Below are positions 6,891-15,013 of a stretch of 15,038 nucleotides of DNA, in pieces. This DNA comes from an uncultured Murdochiella sp. (GTDB taxonomy: Bacteria > Bacillota > Clostridia > Tissierellales > Peptoniphilaceae). The first letter of the stretch is position 1. Each line of letters starts with the position of its first letter. Under the pieces are notes generated by a model, which was not told the origin of the DNA, did not search any database, and was given only the letters and a program-made list of their open reading frames with translations. The position numbers were made by a program, and so were the translations under genes. The DNA lies in contig NZ_CABTXF010000030.1 in assembly GCF_902488755.1 (NCBI RefSeq), positions 1 to 15,038 of the forward strand, read 5' to 3'.

Positions 6891-8504
6891 ATGCTACGTT
6901 ATATCATCAAAGAAAAAAAAGAATTTTTGCTTTTTCTGGTTTTAATGCCTTTGCGTGCTCTGAGTTCTGTTGCGGTCATGACGATTATTGCCAGTATCAT
7001 CGATTTCGCGATGGGCGGATCGTTAACGCAACTGCCAAAATATATTATGTATTTCGGCGTTTACATCCTCGTCGATTTCCTCATTAATGTTTTTGATGCA
7101 AAAATACATTTTACGCTGATTCAAAAGAGCATCTCTCGCTTGAAACAGCGTCTCTTTCAAAAAATGATGTGGCAAGACAAAGATGTTTTTCATGATAAAT
7201 CATCAACCTATCTTTCCGTTATCGAAAATGACGTAGAAGTTCTGCGTGAAGTGCTTTATACGATCATGGATATGATGGAAGATTTTATGCGCATGTTCTT
7301 TGCGACTCTTATCGTTTTTTACTACAGTTGGCAGATAGGTTTGTTTATTCTGCTCACTTCTTTTTTGCAGGCTTTTATTCCTATTGCTTTTGGTAAAAAA
7401 TTAGAGCACTGCGGAGAAGAATATACCATAGGACAAGAGCGGCATATTGCGACCCTGAAGGACTACCTTGCTTCCTATACGACGACTAAACTATTTCATA
7501 TTGAACCTCAGTTGACAAGGAATTATGGAAAAATCGTACATGAGGTGGAAACAAAATGGAAGGAAAAGGAGTTTTTAAGCTCTTTCGTCAATTCCTTTTC
7601 GTATGTTTTCAATAAAATAGCGTATTTGGGAATTTTTCTCGTTGGTGGATATTTACTGATGATAGGAAGCATACGCTTATCCATTATCGTGGCGATTACG
7701 AATGTCGTTTCCTATATTAGTGGTCCTTCTTTGTATTTAGTGGATGACTTGGCAAAGATAAAGGCAGCGCAGACTGCGCTTTTTCGTATAGAAAAAATCT
7801 TAAATCAGGAAATGGCGGAAGAGCCAACTGATGAACCGCCCATAGCCTTGCACACGATTCAGTTGGTCGATGTTTCCTTTGCTTACGAGAAGAAGAGCAT
7901 ACTGAAAGCCGTCTCTTACCAGTTTGAGCACAATCAAAAATATCTTATCGTTGGAGAAAGCGGCGCAGGAAAAACGACGTTGCTCAATTTACTCTCCGGT
8001 TTAGAGAAAAAATACACCGGAAAAATTCTGTATAACAATATGGAACGGAAACGAATCAGTGGCAAAAACATAGCAAAGAATATTTGCCTTATCGAGCAAA
8101 CACCCTTCCTCTTTAAGGATACGATTTTGAATAATATAACCTTATTTGAACCGTTCGATACAGAGGAAGTCAAACAGGCGTTAGCCCAGGTTGGCCTGTT
8201 GGAATATGTTCTTCACTTAGAAGATGGTCTGCAAACCGTCCTCTTTGAAAACGGAAGCAATCTATCCGGCGGTGAAAAGCAACGTTTAGCGTTAGCACGT
8301 GCCTTACTTCGAAAAACACCATTTATCCTTTTAGATGAATACACCTCGAATTTAGACAAACACGCATTAGAGCAGATTGAACAGTGTGTTTTTTCTCTAC
8401 AGGATGTGACCGTTATTGTCGTGTCCCATCGTAGCGAGGAAAAAGATGAGAATTACCAACATGTCATTCGCATTGAAAATGGGCAGATGGTTTCGTGTAA
8501 ATAA
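6891..8504 (+). CDS. ABC half-transporter (exporter type, fused membrane and ATPase domains)
   Basis: A 537-residue ABC-B type exporter that should work as a homodimer. The N-terminal membrane domain (about 1-320, six helices, no C39 peptidase domain) is followed by the nucleotide-binding domain. That domain has Walker A GESGAGKT (355-362), a Q-loop in CLIEQTPF, signature LSGGE (458-462), Walker B FILLDE (478-483) with the catalytic Glu, a D-loop SNLD, and switch His513 in VSHRS. All catalytic residues are present, so it looks active. A GTG at 6870 would add seven residues, but ATG 6891 has GAGGAAA at the right distance and is chosen. The gene follows the four-helix protein by ten bases and shares its low GC (7561-7620 about 30%). 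Relatives export peptides, lipids or drugs. No precursor peptide gene was seen nearby, so the cargo is unknown. Confidence 0.92.
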   Translation: MLRYIIKEKKEFLLFLVLMPLRALSSVAVMTIIASIIDFAMGGSLTQLPKYIMYFGVYILVDFLINVFDAKIHFTLIQKSISRLKQRLFQKMMWQDKDVFHDKSSTYLSVIENDVEVLREVLYTIMDMMEDFMRMFFATLIVFYYSWQIGLFILLTSFLQAFIPIAFGKKLEHCGEEYTIGQERHIATLKDYLASYTTTKLFHIEPQLTRNYGKIVHEVETKWKEKEFLSSFVNSFSYVFNKIAYLGIFLVGGYLLMIGSIRLSIIVAITNVVSYISGPSLYLVDDLAKIKAAQTALFRIEKILNQEMAEEPTDEPPIALHTIQLVDVSFAYEKKSILKAVSYQFEHNQKYLIVGESGAGKTTLLNLLSGLEKKYTGKILYNNMERKRISGKNIAKNICLIEQTPFLFKDTILNNITLFEPFDTEEVKQALAQVGLLEYVLHLEDGLQTVLFENGSNLSGGEKQRLALARALLRKTPFILLDEYTSNLDKHALEQIEQCVFSLQDVTVIVVSHRSEEKDENYQHVIRIENGQMVSCK

Positions 8505-8561
8505 CCCACACCACCCCCATCTCATCAAAACTCAATGCATTTTATGGACAAACGCAACTGT

Positions 8562-8583
8562 TATAACGGGCATCCCCGTTGTA
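8562..8583. terminator. Hairpin between convergent operons, possible bidirectional terminator
   Basis: AACGGG (8565-8570), loop CATC, CCCGTT (8575-8580). The stem extends outward by a T-G wobble and two A-T pairs to about nine pairs. It sits in the 88-base gap between the ABC exporter stop (8504) and the TetR stop (8593), where a shared terminator is expected. Neither strand has a good run of T directly after the stem, so the call is tentative. Confidence 0.35.
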
Positions 8584-8592
8584 TGCCGGACT

Positions 8593-9141
8593 TCATTCCG
8601 CCTTCTCTAATGCGCTCTGCAGGAAGCAGTCAAAAAGCAAGCCTAAACGTTCTACCCCTTCATCAATATCGTCTTCCATATGATTCCAAAAAAACTGCAT
8701 CACAAAGCCAATGTAGGCATACCGACAAAACGAAGCGATACTGCGCAAATTGTCTTCGGTAATCGGTCGATTTCCTGCAGCTTGGCTCACCACACGAGAA
8801 AACACATCATTGGTCAACGAGAAAATATAGCGTTCCAACTGATCACGAGAAAGACCGTTAAAAACATGATAAACCGTCCGTGAATGCGCCTTGCAAGCAC
8901 GAAGCGCGTCTTTCGTAACACTTTCCCATTCCAATAGGGTTTCTCCGGTTGCAAATTCCTTCACCCGTTCTGTAAACCAGGCGTCCAATAGCGCATAAAT
9001 ATCCTGATAATGATAGTAAAACGTATTTGGGCTGATCTCGGCGCGTTTCACCAATGCGGAGACGGTGATTTTGTCAAAAGGCATTTCTTCCAGCATCTCT
9101 CGAAAGGTAGACATAATAAGTTTTGTCGTATATTTTGCCAT
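8593..9141 (-). CDS. TetR/AcrR-family transcriptional regulator (DhaS-like)
   Basis: A 182-residue one-component DNA-binding repressor or activator. The N-terminal helix-turn-helix spans about residues 6-52, with KITVSALVKRAEISPNTFYY (24-43) as the recognition region and YHYQDIYALLDAWF closing the domain. The C-terminal helical ligand-binding domain resembles the TetR_C_8/DhaS-like group in length and spacing. An in-frame ATG at 9201 would add 20 residues. ATG 9141 is preferred because AGAGGA lies just upstream and the homologous region starts with the next residues. The extra stretch also contains a palindrome that looks like an operator. The gene lies 128 bases downstream of the ABC permease on the same strand, so it may control that operon or only itself. 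Confidence 0.9.
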   Translation of the reverse strand: MAKYTTKLIMSTFREMLEEMPFDKITVSALVKRAEISPNTFYYHYQDIYALLDAWFTERVKEFATGETLLEWESVTKDALRACKAHSRTVYHVFNGLSRDQLERYIFSLTNDVFSRVVSQAAGNRPITEDNLRSIASFCRYAYIGFVMQFFWNHMEDDIDEGVERLGLLFDCFLQSALEKAE

Positions 9142-9160
9142 AGTTTTTCCTCTTTTCCCA

Positions 9161-9177
9161 TGCGCCCGTGAGGCGCA
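9161..9177. promoter_or_regulatory. Candidate TetR operator palindrome
   Basis: Perfect inverted repeat TGCGCC (9161-9166), five-base centre CGTGA, GGCGCA (9172-9177), ending 20 bases upstream of the TetR ATG on the minus strand. Its 17-base size and place just ahead of the Shine-Dalgarno site suit an autoregulatory TetR operator. A short mRNA hairpin is the alternative. No convincing -35/-10 pair was found beside it. Confidence 0.4.
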
Positions 9178-9269
9178 ATACCTCTCTTTGCACACTTTCA
9201 CGGAAACGAAACTCCCTCTTCTTTATTCTCTTTCAATGTGCCACAAAAAGAAAAACACCCAGTCCCTTC

Positions 9270-11060
9270 TTATTCTTTACGCATAGCCTTCGGACCGCAT
9301 CGACGAATCAGAAACAGCGCAAAGGGCAAGAATAAGGCAAATGCTCCGACGGAAAGAAGAGAAAATGTCATCGGCGAGATACTATTTCCCAGACGGGGCG
9401 CCCCAAAGAAGCAGAAGAGATAGAGTGCGGTATTGAGAAGGGAAGGCACAAACGAGGTGATCACGCCTTCCGAATTGTAGGGCTGAAAAACATAGTAGAG
9501 AAACAGCGGATAGATGGTAAAAAACGCCCCGTTCATGATTGTCAAGAGCATCGCCACAACAAGCATTTCGGTAGAAAAACGAAGAATCAACCCATTAACG
9601 AAAACCAGAACGAGCACCAACAACGTCGGCAAAGCCATCAGCTTCCACAAACTTATCATGCGCAGACGGAACATTTCCAGCAAGGCATGTTCTTCTTTGT
9701 AAAAACTGTAATGCAAGAGGCTCTTATCACAATTCACATACATCGCTTTCGTCAAGCGAGGATGGGCACAGAGCATGTACATAACGGTCGGCAGAAAATA
9801 CACCAAAGACGACGAAGACCCATCCGCTTTAATAGCCTCGGAGAAGAACATACTAAGGCAAGTGAATGTCAGACCCAAAACCAAACCCATGCCGGTACGA
9901 ATCCAAATCGGGCGTTCAATGATGCGCTTGTGACGCATAAAAAATAAAGCGTTCAGATAGGCATAACCGCTTTTTTTCGCCGTATATGCCGATTTTCGAA
10001 AGATTCCCGATGCGCTCTTCCTGTTCTCTGTGAAAGTCAAATCGGCATTGAACAACGAATCCTCGGCAAGAGTGTCGTCTTCCGCCATCTCTGCCGCCTC
10101 CTTCGCTTCGCCATGTAAGGGCGTTTCTTGCATAGAGGGTGACATTCCGTTTTGCAGGTCTTCTTCTTTAAGGAAAACATCGTTTTTTATATTGGCGGAA
10201 AAGTCAGAAAGCGAATAGTGCAAGTCGCCGCTTACCTCCATCAGACGGGAATAATCCGTTTTCTGCCAAAAATAACGCACCGAACGAACAGCCGGATACA
10301 GCAAACCCGCGCTAAGCAGCCACCCAAAATAGGAGGGCGTACTATTCCATGCCGAAAGCGCGGCAACCATTCCCATGGCTAACGATATGCGGATAACCGC
10401 ATCCAAGAGCGGTTTCTTCTTCTCCGGCATCGATTGCTCTCGAATTTTCTTTTCATAGTTGTGCTGTGCGAATGCCCATTCAAGGAGTAAAACCGCAAGG
10501 CTCCAACCGACGACATCCGCGATGGACCAAACAGAAACGTAAACGGAAAACAGCAGGCTCCAAACTAAACAGCGGGAAAGACAATGCGCCCCAGGTCGGA
10601 CGATATTGAGCAGCACGACACTGCGATGCAGATCCAGATGATAATAACGCTGCCACGCATAGAGCGTATCGCCTTCGGAAACGACGCGCGAACTTCCCCA
10701 ACCGGAAAATAGATAGAGCACGATATACGCACCGGTCGAAATCGTATAGGTAAAAAGCGAAACATCTGCGTCAAGCGGCACCAGACCGAGCCCGAGAAAA
10801 CGAAGCGCGGTAAGAATGCCATACGACACATATAAACACAAAAGAGAACTCGCCGCCGTTTTTAGCAGCTCCAAAATCAGCATGACCAACGGGCTAAGCA
10901 TCCGGCTGATCGATTTGAAAACGGCAAAACGATAGTGATCGCCCAACAAGGATCCAATCAGCGGTATCCGACGCACCATGGCAACCAAACCGTTGACAAG
11001 GCTGTACCAGCTAATTAAGGTGACAAGACGCATGTCTTTCCAGAGGCGTTTACTGTTCAT
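9270..11060 (-). CDS. Large ABC-2-like exporter permease
   Basis: A 596-residue membrane protein that should pair with the ATPase encoded immediately before it. About twelve hydrophobic helices fall in two blocks, roughly residues 12-265 and 385-590. A long cytoplasmic, acidic, low-complexity linker separates them (about 268-383), with stretches such as KEEDLQNG and EAAEMAEDDTLAEDS. The second half contains ERPIWIRTGMGLVLG and HPRLTKAMYVNCDKSLLHY. That pattern recalls a poorly characterised Firmicute permease family distantly like EcsB or the 'putative ABC exporter' group; I cannot name it with certainty. Two ATGs lie six bases apart; 11060 is chosen because AGAGG lies six bases upstream, whereas it abuts the ATG at 11066. 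The start overlaps the ATPase stop by about eleven bases, indicating translational coupling. Substrate unknown. Confidence 0.85.
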   Translation of the reverse strand: MNSKRLWKDMRLVTLISWYSLVNGLVAMVRRIPLIGSLLGDHYRFAVFKSISRMLSPLVMLILELLKTAASSLLCLYVSYGILTALRFLGLGLVPLDADVSLFTYTISTGAYIVLYLFSGWGSSRVVSEGDTLYAWQRYYHLDLHRSVVLLNIVRPGAHCLSRCLVWSLLFSVYVSVWSIADVVGWSLAVLLLEWAFAQHNYEKKIREQSMPEKKKPLLDAVIRISLAMGMVAALSAWNSTPSYFGWLLSAGLLYPAVRSVRYFWQKTDYSRLMEVSGDLHYSLSDFSANIKNDVFLKEEDLQNGMSPSMQETPLHGEAKEAAEMAEDDTLAEDSLFNADLTFTENRKSASGIFRKSAYTAKKSGYAYLNALFFMRHKRIIERPIWIRTGMGLVLGLTFTCLSMFFSEAIKADGSSSSLVYFLPTVMYMLCAHPRLTKAMYVNCDKSLLHYSFYKEEHALLEMFRLRMISLWKLMALPTLLVLVLVFVNGLILRFSTEMLVVAMLLTIMNGAFFTIYPLFLYYVFQPYNSEGVITSFVPSLLNTALYLFCFFGAPRLGNSISPMTFSLLSVGAFALFLPFALFLIRRCGPKAMRKE

Positions 11061-11760
11061 GTGCATCCTCTTCCGTCAACAGGCAAATTACGCGATTCTC
11101 CATATCCGCCTCGTGCAAGTCCTCTTCCACAGTAACGAGCGTTCCCTTTTTCAACAGCACGACCTTGTCGCAAAGGTCTTTTGCCAGTTGCAAAATGTGG
11201 GTGGAAAACAGAATGATGTGATCGCGGCGGATGAGGCGAATCCACTCCTTCATCTCATGTTGCACGACCACGTCCAAGGAGGTCAACGGTTCATCCATCA
11301 AAATCACACGAGGACGTAAAATCATGAACATGAGCATCTGCAGTTTATTTTTCATTCCCGTGGAATAGCTTTGAATGAGCCGATCCAGATCATCCGGAGC
11401 AAAATCAATCTGCGAAAAATACGCATTCAGATCAATCTTGCGTCCTATCTTTTCCGCATTGGCTTCCACAAAGAATTGCAACAGTTCCCGACCGGTAAGA
11501 AAATTCGGCAAGGTCGGTTCAGAGACCATGAAAAACGCATCCTCCGGAAGCAACGGCTGCATTTCTCCATTTTCTTCCAGCATCACGCGACCGCCGTCTT
11601 TCGTTCGTTCTCCGGCGATGAGCGAAAAGAGGGTCGTTTTTCCGGCACCGTTTCGCCCTAAAAGGGCATATACCGTACCTTGTTCAAAAACAGCGCTTGC
11701 TTCACAAAGCACGTGTTTATCTCCAAAAGACTTTTTCAATCCTTCAACATGTAAACGCAT
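11050..11760 (-). CDS. ABC transporter ATP-binding protein
   Basis: A 236-residue nucleotide-binding subunit that energises the adjacent permease. Motifs: Walker A GRNGAGKT (35-42), signature region SYSTGMKNKL (131-140, the STGMK form common in ABC-2/CcmA-type exporters), Walker B VILMDEP (152-158), D-loop SLD, and switch His188 in FSTHI. The Q-loop position reads FFMVSEPTLP without a clear Gln, as in many EcsA/YxlF-like ATPases. An ATG at 11799 would give 13 extra residues lying inside the helicase frame. ATG 11760 is chosen because GGAGGAG precedes it and the domain begins at once. Its ATG overlaps the helicase stop as TAATG, a classic reinitiation arrangement, so helicase and exporter are made from one mRNA. 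Confidence 0.93.
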   Translation of the reverse strand: MRLHVEGLKKSFGDKHVLCEASAVFEQGTVYALLGRNGAGKTTLFSLIAGERTKDGGRVMLEENGEMQPLLPEDAFFMVSEPTLPNFLTGRELLQFFVEANAEKIGRKIDLNAYFSQIDFAPDDLDRLIQSYSTGMKNKLQMLMFMILRPRVILMDEPLTSLDVVVQHEMKEWIRLIRRDHIILFSTHILQLAKDLCDKVVLLKKGTLVTVEEDLHEADMENRVICLLTEEDAHEQ

Positions 11761-13940
11761 TACCACTCCTCCATAATCGGGGCTAAAGACGAAAGACACA
11801 AATTTTCACAGACATAGCGAATACGATACGCTTCCGGCAACAAAAACGCATATTTTACTTCACCGAGCATTCGGGAAAGCATGGCGGAATCCGCTTGCAA
11901 ATATGCCGGAATACGATGCAGCAGCGCATCGCCCTCTTTGCGATACGCATAACGCAGACGAACGAGTGCTCCTTTTAATGCTTCCCCGTACAGTCGTCCG
12001 TGTCGTCCGTCCCAATATAGGGCAGGATTCGATGTTTCACAAAGAGCGCGCAGCAACAAAAAAAGTGTGCGTTCCGCACGGGTTCCTAAAAATAGCGTTA
12101 ATACGGGTTCAAATGCCTGACTTTCTTCCCATTGTATCATGGAAGAAGGCGACCAACGACCGCGCAGACGCAAGAAAGCATCTGCGGCTTCGCGGTTGTG
12201 TAAAACCGATTCGGGCGGATGGTACAAAACGTCCAGCATTCGCCGACGCAGCAAAGCAGAAACTTCATAGGCATTGCCGGAAAAAAGGGGCGCGCGCCCT
12301 TTTTTTGCCGGCACGACGTATATTTTTCGTGCCTTTTCCTCTATCGTTTCTATTTTCCACACACGTCCGGCAAGCAAAAGATGTGCTCCTTCCATGGTCT
12401 GCGGCGTTAGCGGAATCATACCGATACGCTCTTTACCTGCCACCACGCGAAAATCAAGCGGCGTTTGAAATTGCGCATAGAAATCACGACGTGTGGCTAT
12501 GCGCTCACCTGCAAGACCTAAAAACACCTCTTCGCCTTCTCCTTCGCTGCGCTCCAGAAAATCCTCGGCAAGAAGATGTTCTACAATCGCCTCTATATCT
12601 TCGTTCGATAAGAACGAAAAAACCTGCCATTGGGAAAGAGCGTACAAATCGGTATAAGAAAGTTCGCTTCCTTCCAAAGCCATCGACAGCACCTGGTGCG
12701 CAAACACGTCGTAGGGATGCGAAAGAGGTTGAACCGGCTCCAAAGTTCCCTCTTCGACCATGACCAGTGCCGTCACCGCTTGCAACAAAGCTTCGTCCTC
12801 GGTGGTCAGGAGATGAACACGTGCCGGTTCCGGCAGATGCCTTCCCGTTTGCGGTTCAACCATCTCTCCCCGTCCGCTCCGTCCGAGACGCTGCGCCAAA
12901 GAGGCAGCAGAAAACGGAGCATCAATCTGACAGACCGCATCTACCGCGCCGATGTCGATACCCAGCTCCAACGTAGATGTTGCGCAAAGCGCAAAGCGGG
13001 AAAAACCACCCTTCGCCCACTGCTCCGCTTCTTCACGCAAGTTTTTTTCCATGGAGGCATGATGCGCCATAACACGCAAAAAGACCTGTTCTCGCGAAAC
13101 GCGCTCCTGTAAAGCATGCGCAATTTCTTCTACCCGTCGGCGCGAGTTGGGGAAAATCAGCAAGTTTTCTTTTTTAAGATACGAAAACAGCGCATCATAC
13201 AACGCGAATTGCGCGGAGTTTTCCTCCTTCTCTTTCTCCCATACGACAGGAAAAATCTGTGTTGTACTTTCTATCGTTCGCTTCGTGCGATCCAATACCA
13301 AACGGGTTTCTCTTCCCGACGGGAAAAAGCGCTTGGCATCTTCATAATTGCCTTCTACGAGTGTGGCACTCATGCCGATATAGCGCGGCCTGGCACCGCT
13401 TCGTCGTTCGAGACGCATCAAAAGAGAGCGCAGTTGTACGCCGCGCGCGCCGGAAAGAAAATGATGACATTCGTCCACCAGTACCCAGTCCAATCGGGAA
13501 AATAGTGCCGAAATGCGTTCCGGATGCGTTGCAAACATCGCTTCTAAGGACTCCGGCGTAATGAGGACAATGCCGGAAGGATTTGCCAAACAACGGCGTT
13601 TTGCCGCCATATTGGCTTCTCCGTGCCATGCCGTGATCGGAATCGAAAGCGCTTTGCACAGCTTCCAAAGGCGATTCGTCTGGTCGTTAATCAGCGCGAC
13701 CAAAGGCGAAATCAGTAGGATGCGCACGCCGTCCGGCGGAGAGGACCACGAAACGAGAGAGAGCGCCGGCAAAAGAGCGGCTTCTGTTTTTCCTGCCGCC
13801 GTGGGTGCGGAAAGAATAAAATTATCCTCCGTTTCCGTTGCGACGCGAATCGCCGCTTCCTGAATCGGGCGAAGCCCCTGCCAACCCTGTTCATAAATAT
13901 ACTGACGAATAGGCTCTGAAAGACGTCCAAAGGCAAACAT
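11760..13940 (-). CDS. Lhr-core/BrxHI-like superfamily 2 DNA helicase
   Basis: A 726-residue ATP-dependent helicase, probably acting on DNA. The Q-motif region LRPIQEAAI lies at 23-31. Other motifs: motif I APTAAGKT (45-52), motif II DECH (156-159), motif III SAT (191-193), motif V LELGIDIG (324-331), and motif VI QRLGRSGR (350-357). After the two RecA domains comes an Lhr-type winged helix (about 405-470) and a beta-rich segment with LLLAGRVWKIE and PAKKGRAPLFSG, characteristic of the Lhr core. The length is about half that of E. coli Lhr and close to the short helicases called BrxHI in type 2 BREX. It starts nine bases after the BrxD-like gene, whose TAG stop forms part of this gene's AGGAGA site. 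It overlaps the ABC ATPase at its end. A joint role with the ATPase is inferred from this pairing; direct function is unproven. Confidence 0.9.
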   Translation of the reverse strand: MFAFGRLSEPIRQYIYEQGWQGLRPIQEAAIRVATETEDNFILSAPTAAGKTEAALLPALSLVSWSSPPDGVRILLISPLVALINDQTNRLWKLCKALSIPITAWHGEANMAAKRRCLANPSGIVLITPESLEAMFATHPERISALFSRLDWVLVDECHHFLSGARGVQLRSLLMRLERRSGARPRYIGMSATLVEGNYEDAKRFFPSGRETRLVLDRTKRTIESTTQIFPVVWEKEKEENSAQFALYDALFSYLKKENLLIFPNSRRRVEEIAHALQERVSREQVFLRVMAHHASMEKNLREEAEQWAKGGFSRFALCATSTLELGIDIGAVDAVCQIDAPFSAASLAQRLGRSGRGEMVEPQTGRHLPEPARVHLLTTEDEALLQAVTALVMVEEGTLEPVQPLSHPYDVFAHQVLSMALEGSELSYTDLYALSQWQVFSFLSNEDIEAIVEHLLAEDFLERSEGEGEEVFLGLAGERIATRRDFYAQFQTPLDFRVVAGKERIGMIPLTPQTMEGAHLLLAGRVWKIETIEEKARKIYVVPAKKGRAPLFSGNAYEVSALLRRRMLDVLYHPPESVLHNREAADAFLRLRGRWSPSSMIQWEESQAFEPVLTLFLGTRAERTLFLLLRALCETSNPALYWDGRHGRLYGEALKGALVRLRYAYRKEGDALLHRIPAYLQADSAMLSRMLGEVKYAFLLPEAYRIRYVCENLCLSSLAPIMEEW

Positions 13941-13949
13941 CGCCGTCTC

Positions 13950-15013
13950 CTACAGGATTTCTATGTCGGCATCCTCTTGGTCATCGGGATCTTTTTCCAC
14001 GCGACCGAGCGAACCAAAACGGCGCATTAACAGCTCTTCTGCCGAAAGGGACGGATTCTGTCTTGCCCATTGCAAAAGCTGCAGAAAATCTTTAATTACC
14101 GCACGAGGAGTGAGAAATTCCGCTGCCCCGGGGCGATTGAGTTCCGCCTGCATAAACTGCGCAATTTGCTCCTCAGTAAAGGGGTCATCCGCATAAGCAT
14201 ACGCGGTAACAAAAATCGTCTGCAATTTTTCCAGCAAAGTATAAATTTCCTCCGGTGTGAGCGGTTTCAGCATTTGCACCGTCGCCGTCGTATCCACTAA
14301 ATCGCTCAAATCTTCTCGCGCAATGCCAAAACGTCCCTTTAACGCGCCGTAGCTTGCCATGCCCCGTCGTTCATCAAAAACCGTTTTTCGGGTGGCTGCC
14401 AGATTTATCCATAAACCGGACGTGTTTCCGCTTTTCGTCTCGTTATACAGGTTCAGAATGCGTTCATAGTTTTGTTCGCGCGTCATGCTGCGTGGCAATT
14501 TATAGAGATTGACACATTCATCAAAATTAACGACCAGACCGCGATAGCCGAATAAACGAAACAACTCGCTCCAATTGAGCAACACCTCGGTCCAATTGTC
14601 GTCCGTTATAATTTCTCCGATACCCAGCGTGCGTTTGGCTTCGGTTTTGGTTGGGATATGCCCACCGAGCCAGCGAAGCGCCATCGCTTTTTTCATCGCA
14701 TCGCCTGCTGCCATGGCTTCCATGTAGAGCATCAGTACGCGCGTGAGCGCAAAGCGCAATCCGCCATCGGCAAACGTCGCCAATTGGGAAAAGAGATGCT
14801 CGCCGACTTGTGCTTTCTCTTTTCCCTCTTCGGCATACCAGCGATCCAGCATAGCGGAAAGCGCATTTCCCGAAGGGGCATCCTGCGTTTTCAGGCGTTT
14901 CATTATTTCCTGGTAGAGCGCAACGCCCTTGCCATCGGTGGCATGAAAACGTCGCGTGGGTGTCAAATCCACCGTCGCACTTACCATGTTCATCGAGCAT
15001 GCCAGCTGTTCAA
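13950..15013 (-). CDS. BrxD-like AAA+ ATPase (DUF2791-type), 5' end missing at contig end
   Basis: Partial P-loop ATPase of the BREX BrxD/DUF2791 type, the usual partner of the helicase encoded next. From the internal Met at 14993 the frame reads 347 residues to a TAG stop. It stays open upstream (TIEQLACSMNMVSATVDLTP and on). Visible: the post-P-loop strand ATVDLTPTRRFHATDGKG (residues 6-23 from that Met), a helical insertion, Walker B LVVNFDE (153-159), sensor-1-like region LAATRKTVFDERRG (198-211), and an acidic tail EKDPDDQEDADIEIL. The Walker A motif and everything before it are absent. They should lie just upstream of LACSMN, exactly where adapter-like sequence begins (15014). The Met at 14993 is therefore an internal residue, not the true start. 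Family members are about 400-450 residues, so perhaps 60-100 are missing. Role: ATPase partner in a suspected phage-defence or DNA-processing module. Confidence 0.82.

Noticed and set aside
6870..8504. GTG at 6870 as the start of the ABC exporter
   Set aside because: ATG 6891 has a well-spaced GAGGAAA site and gives the expected N-terminus; the GTG would lie within the preceding gene without a clear ribosome site.
9142..9201. Longer TetR reading from ATG 9201
   Set aside because: The added residues are Arg/Lys/Cys-rich, unlike the family, and cover the palindrome and Shine-Dalgarno site of the ATG at 9141.
11903..12763. 286-codon open frame on the plus strand opposite the helicase
   Set aside because: It is a shadow of the Lhr-core helicase, Arg/Pro-rich with no membrane or catalytic pattern.
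13950..14993. BrxD-like protein as a natural P-loop-less ATPase starting at Met 14993
   Set aside because: The frame is open upstream with family-like residues, and the missing part begins exactly at the adapter match, so truncation by assembly is far more likely.
8593..15013. A complete BREX system
   Set aside because: No methyltransferase (PglX), phosphatase-like PglZ, PglY/BrxC or PglW gene is present; only the accessory-type ATPase and helicase can be seen.
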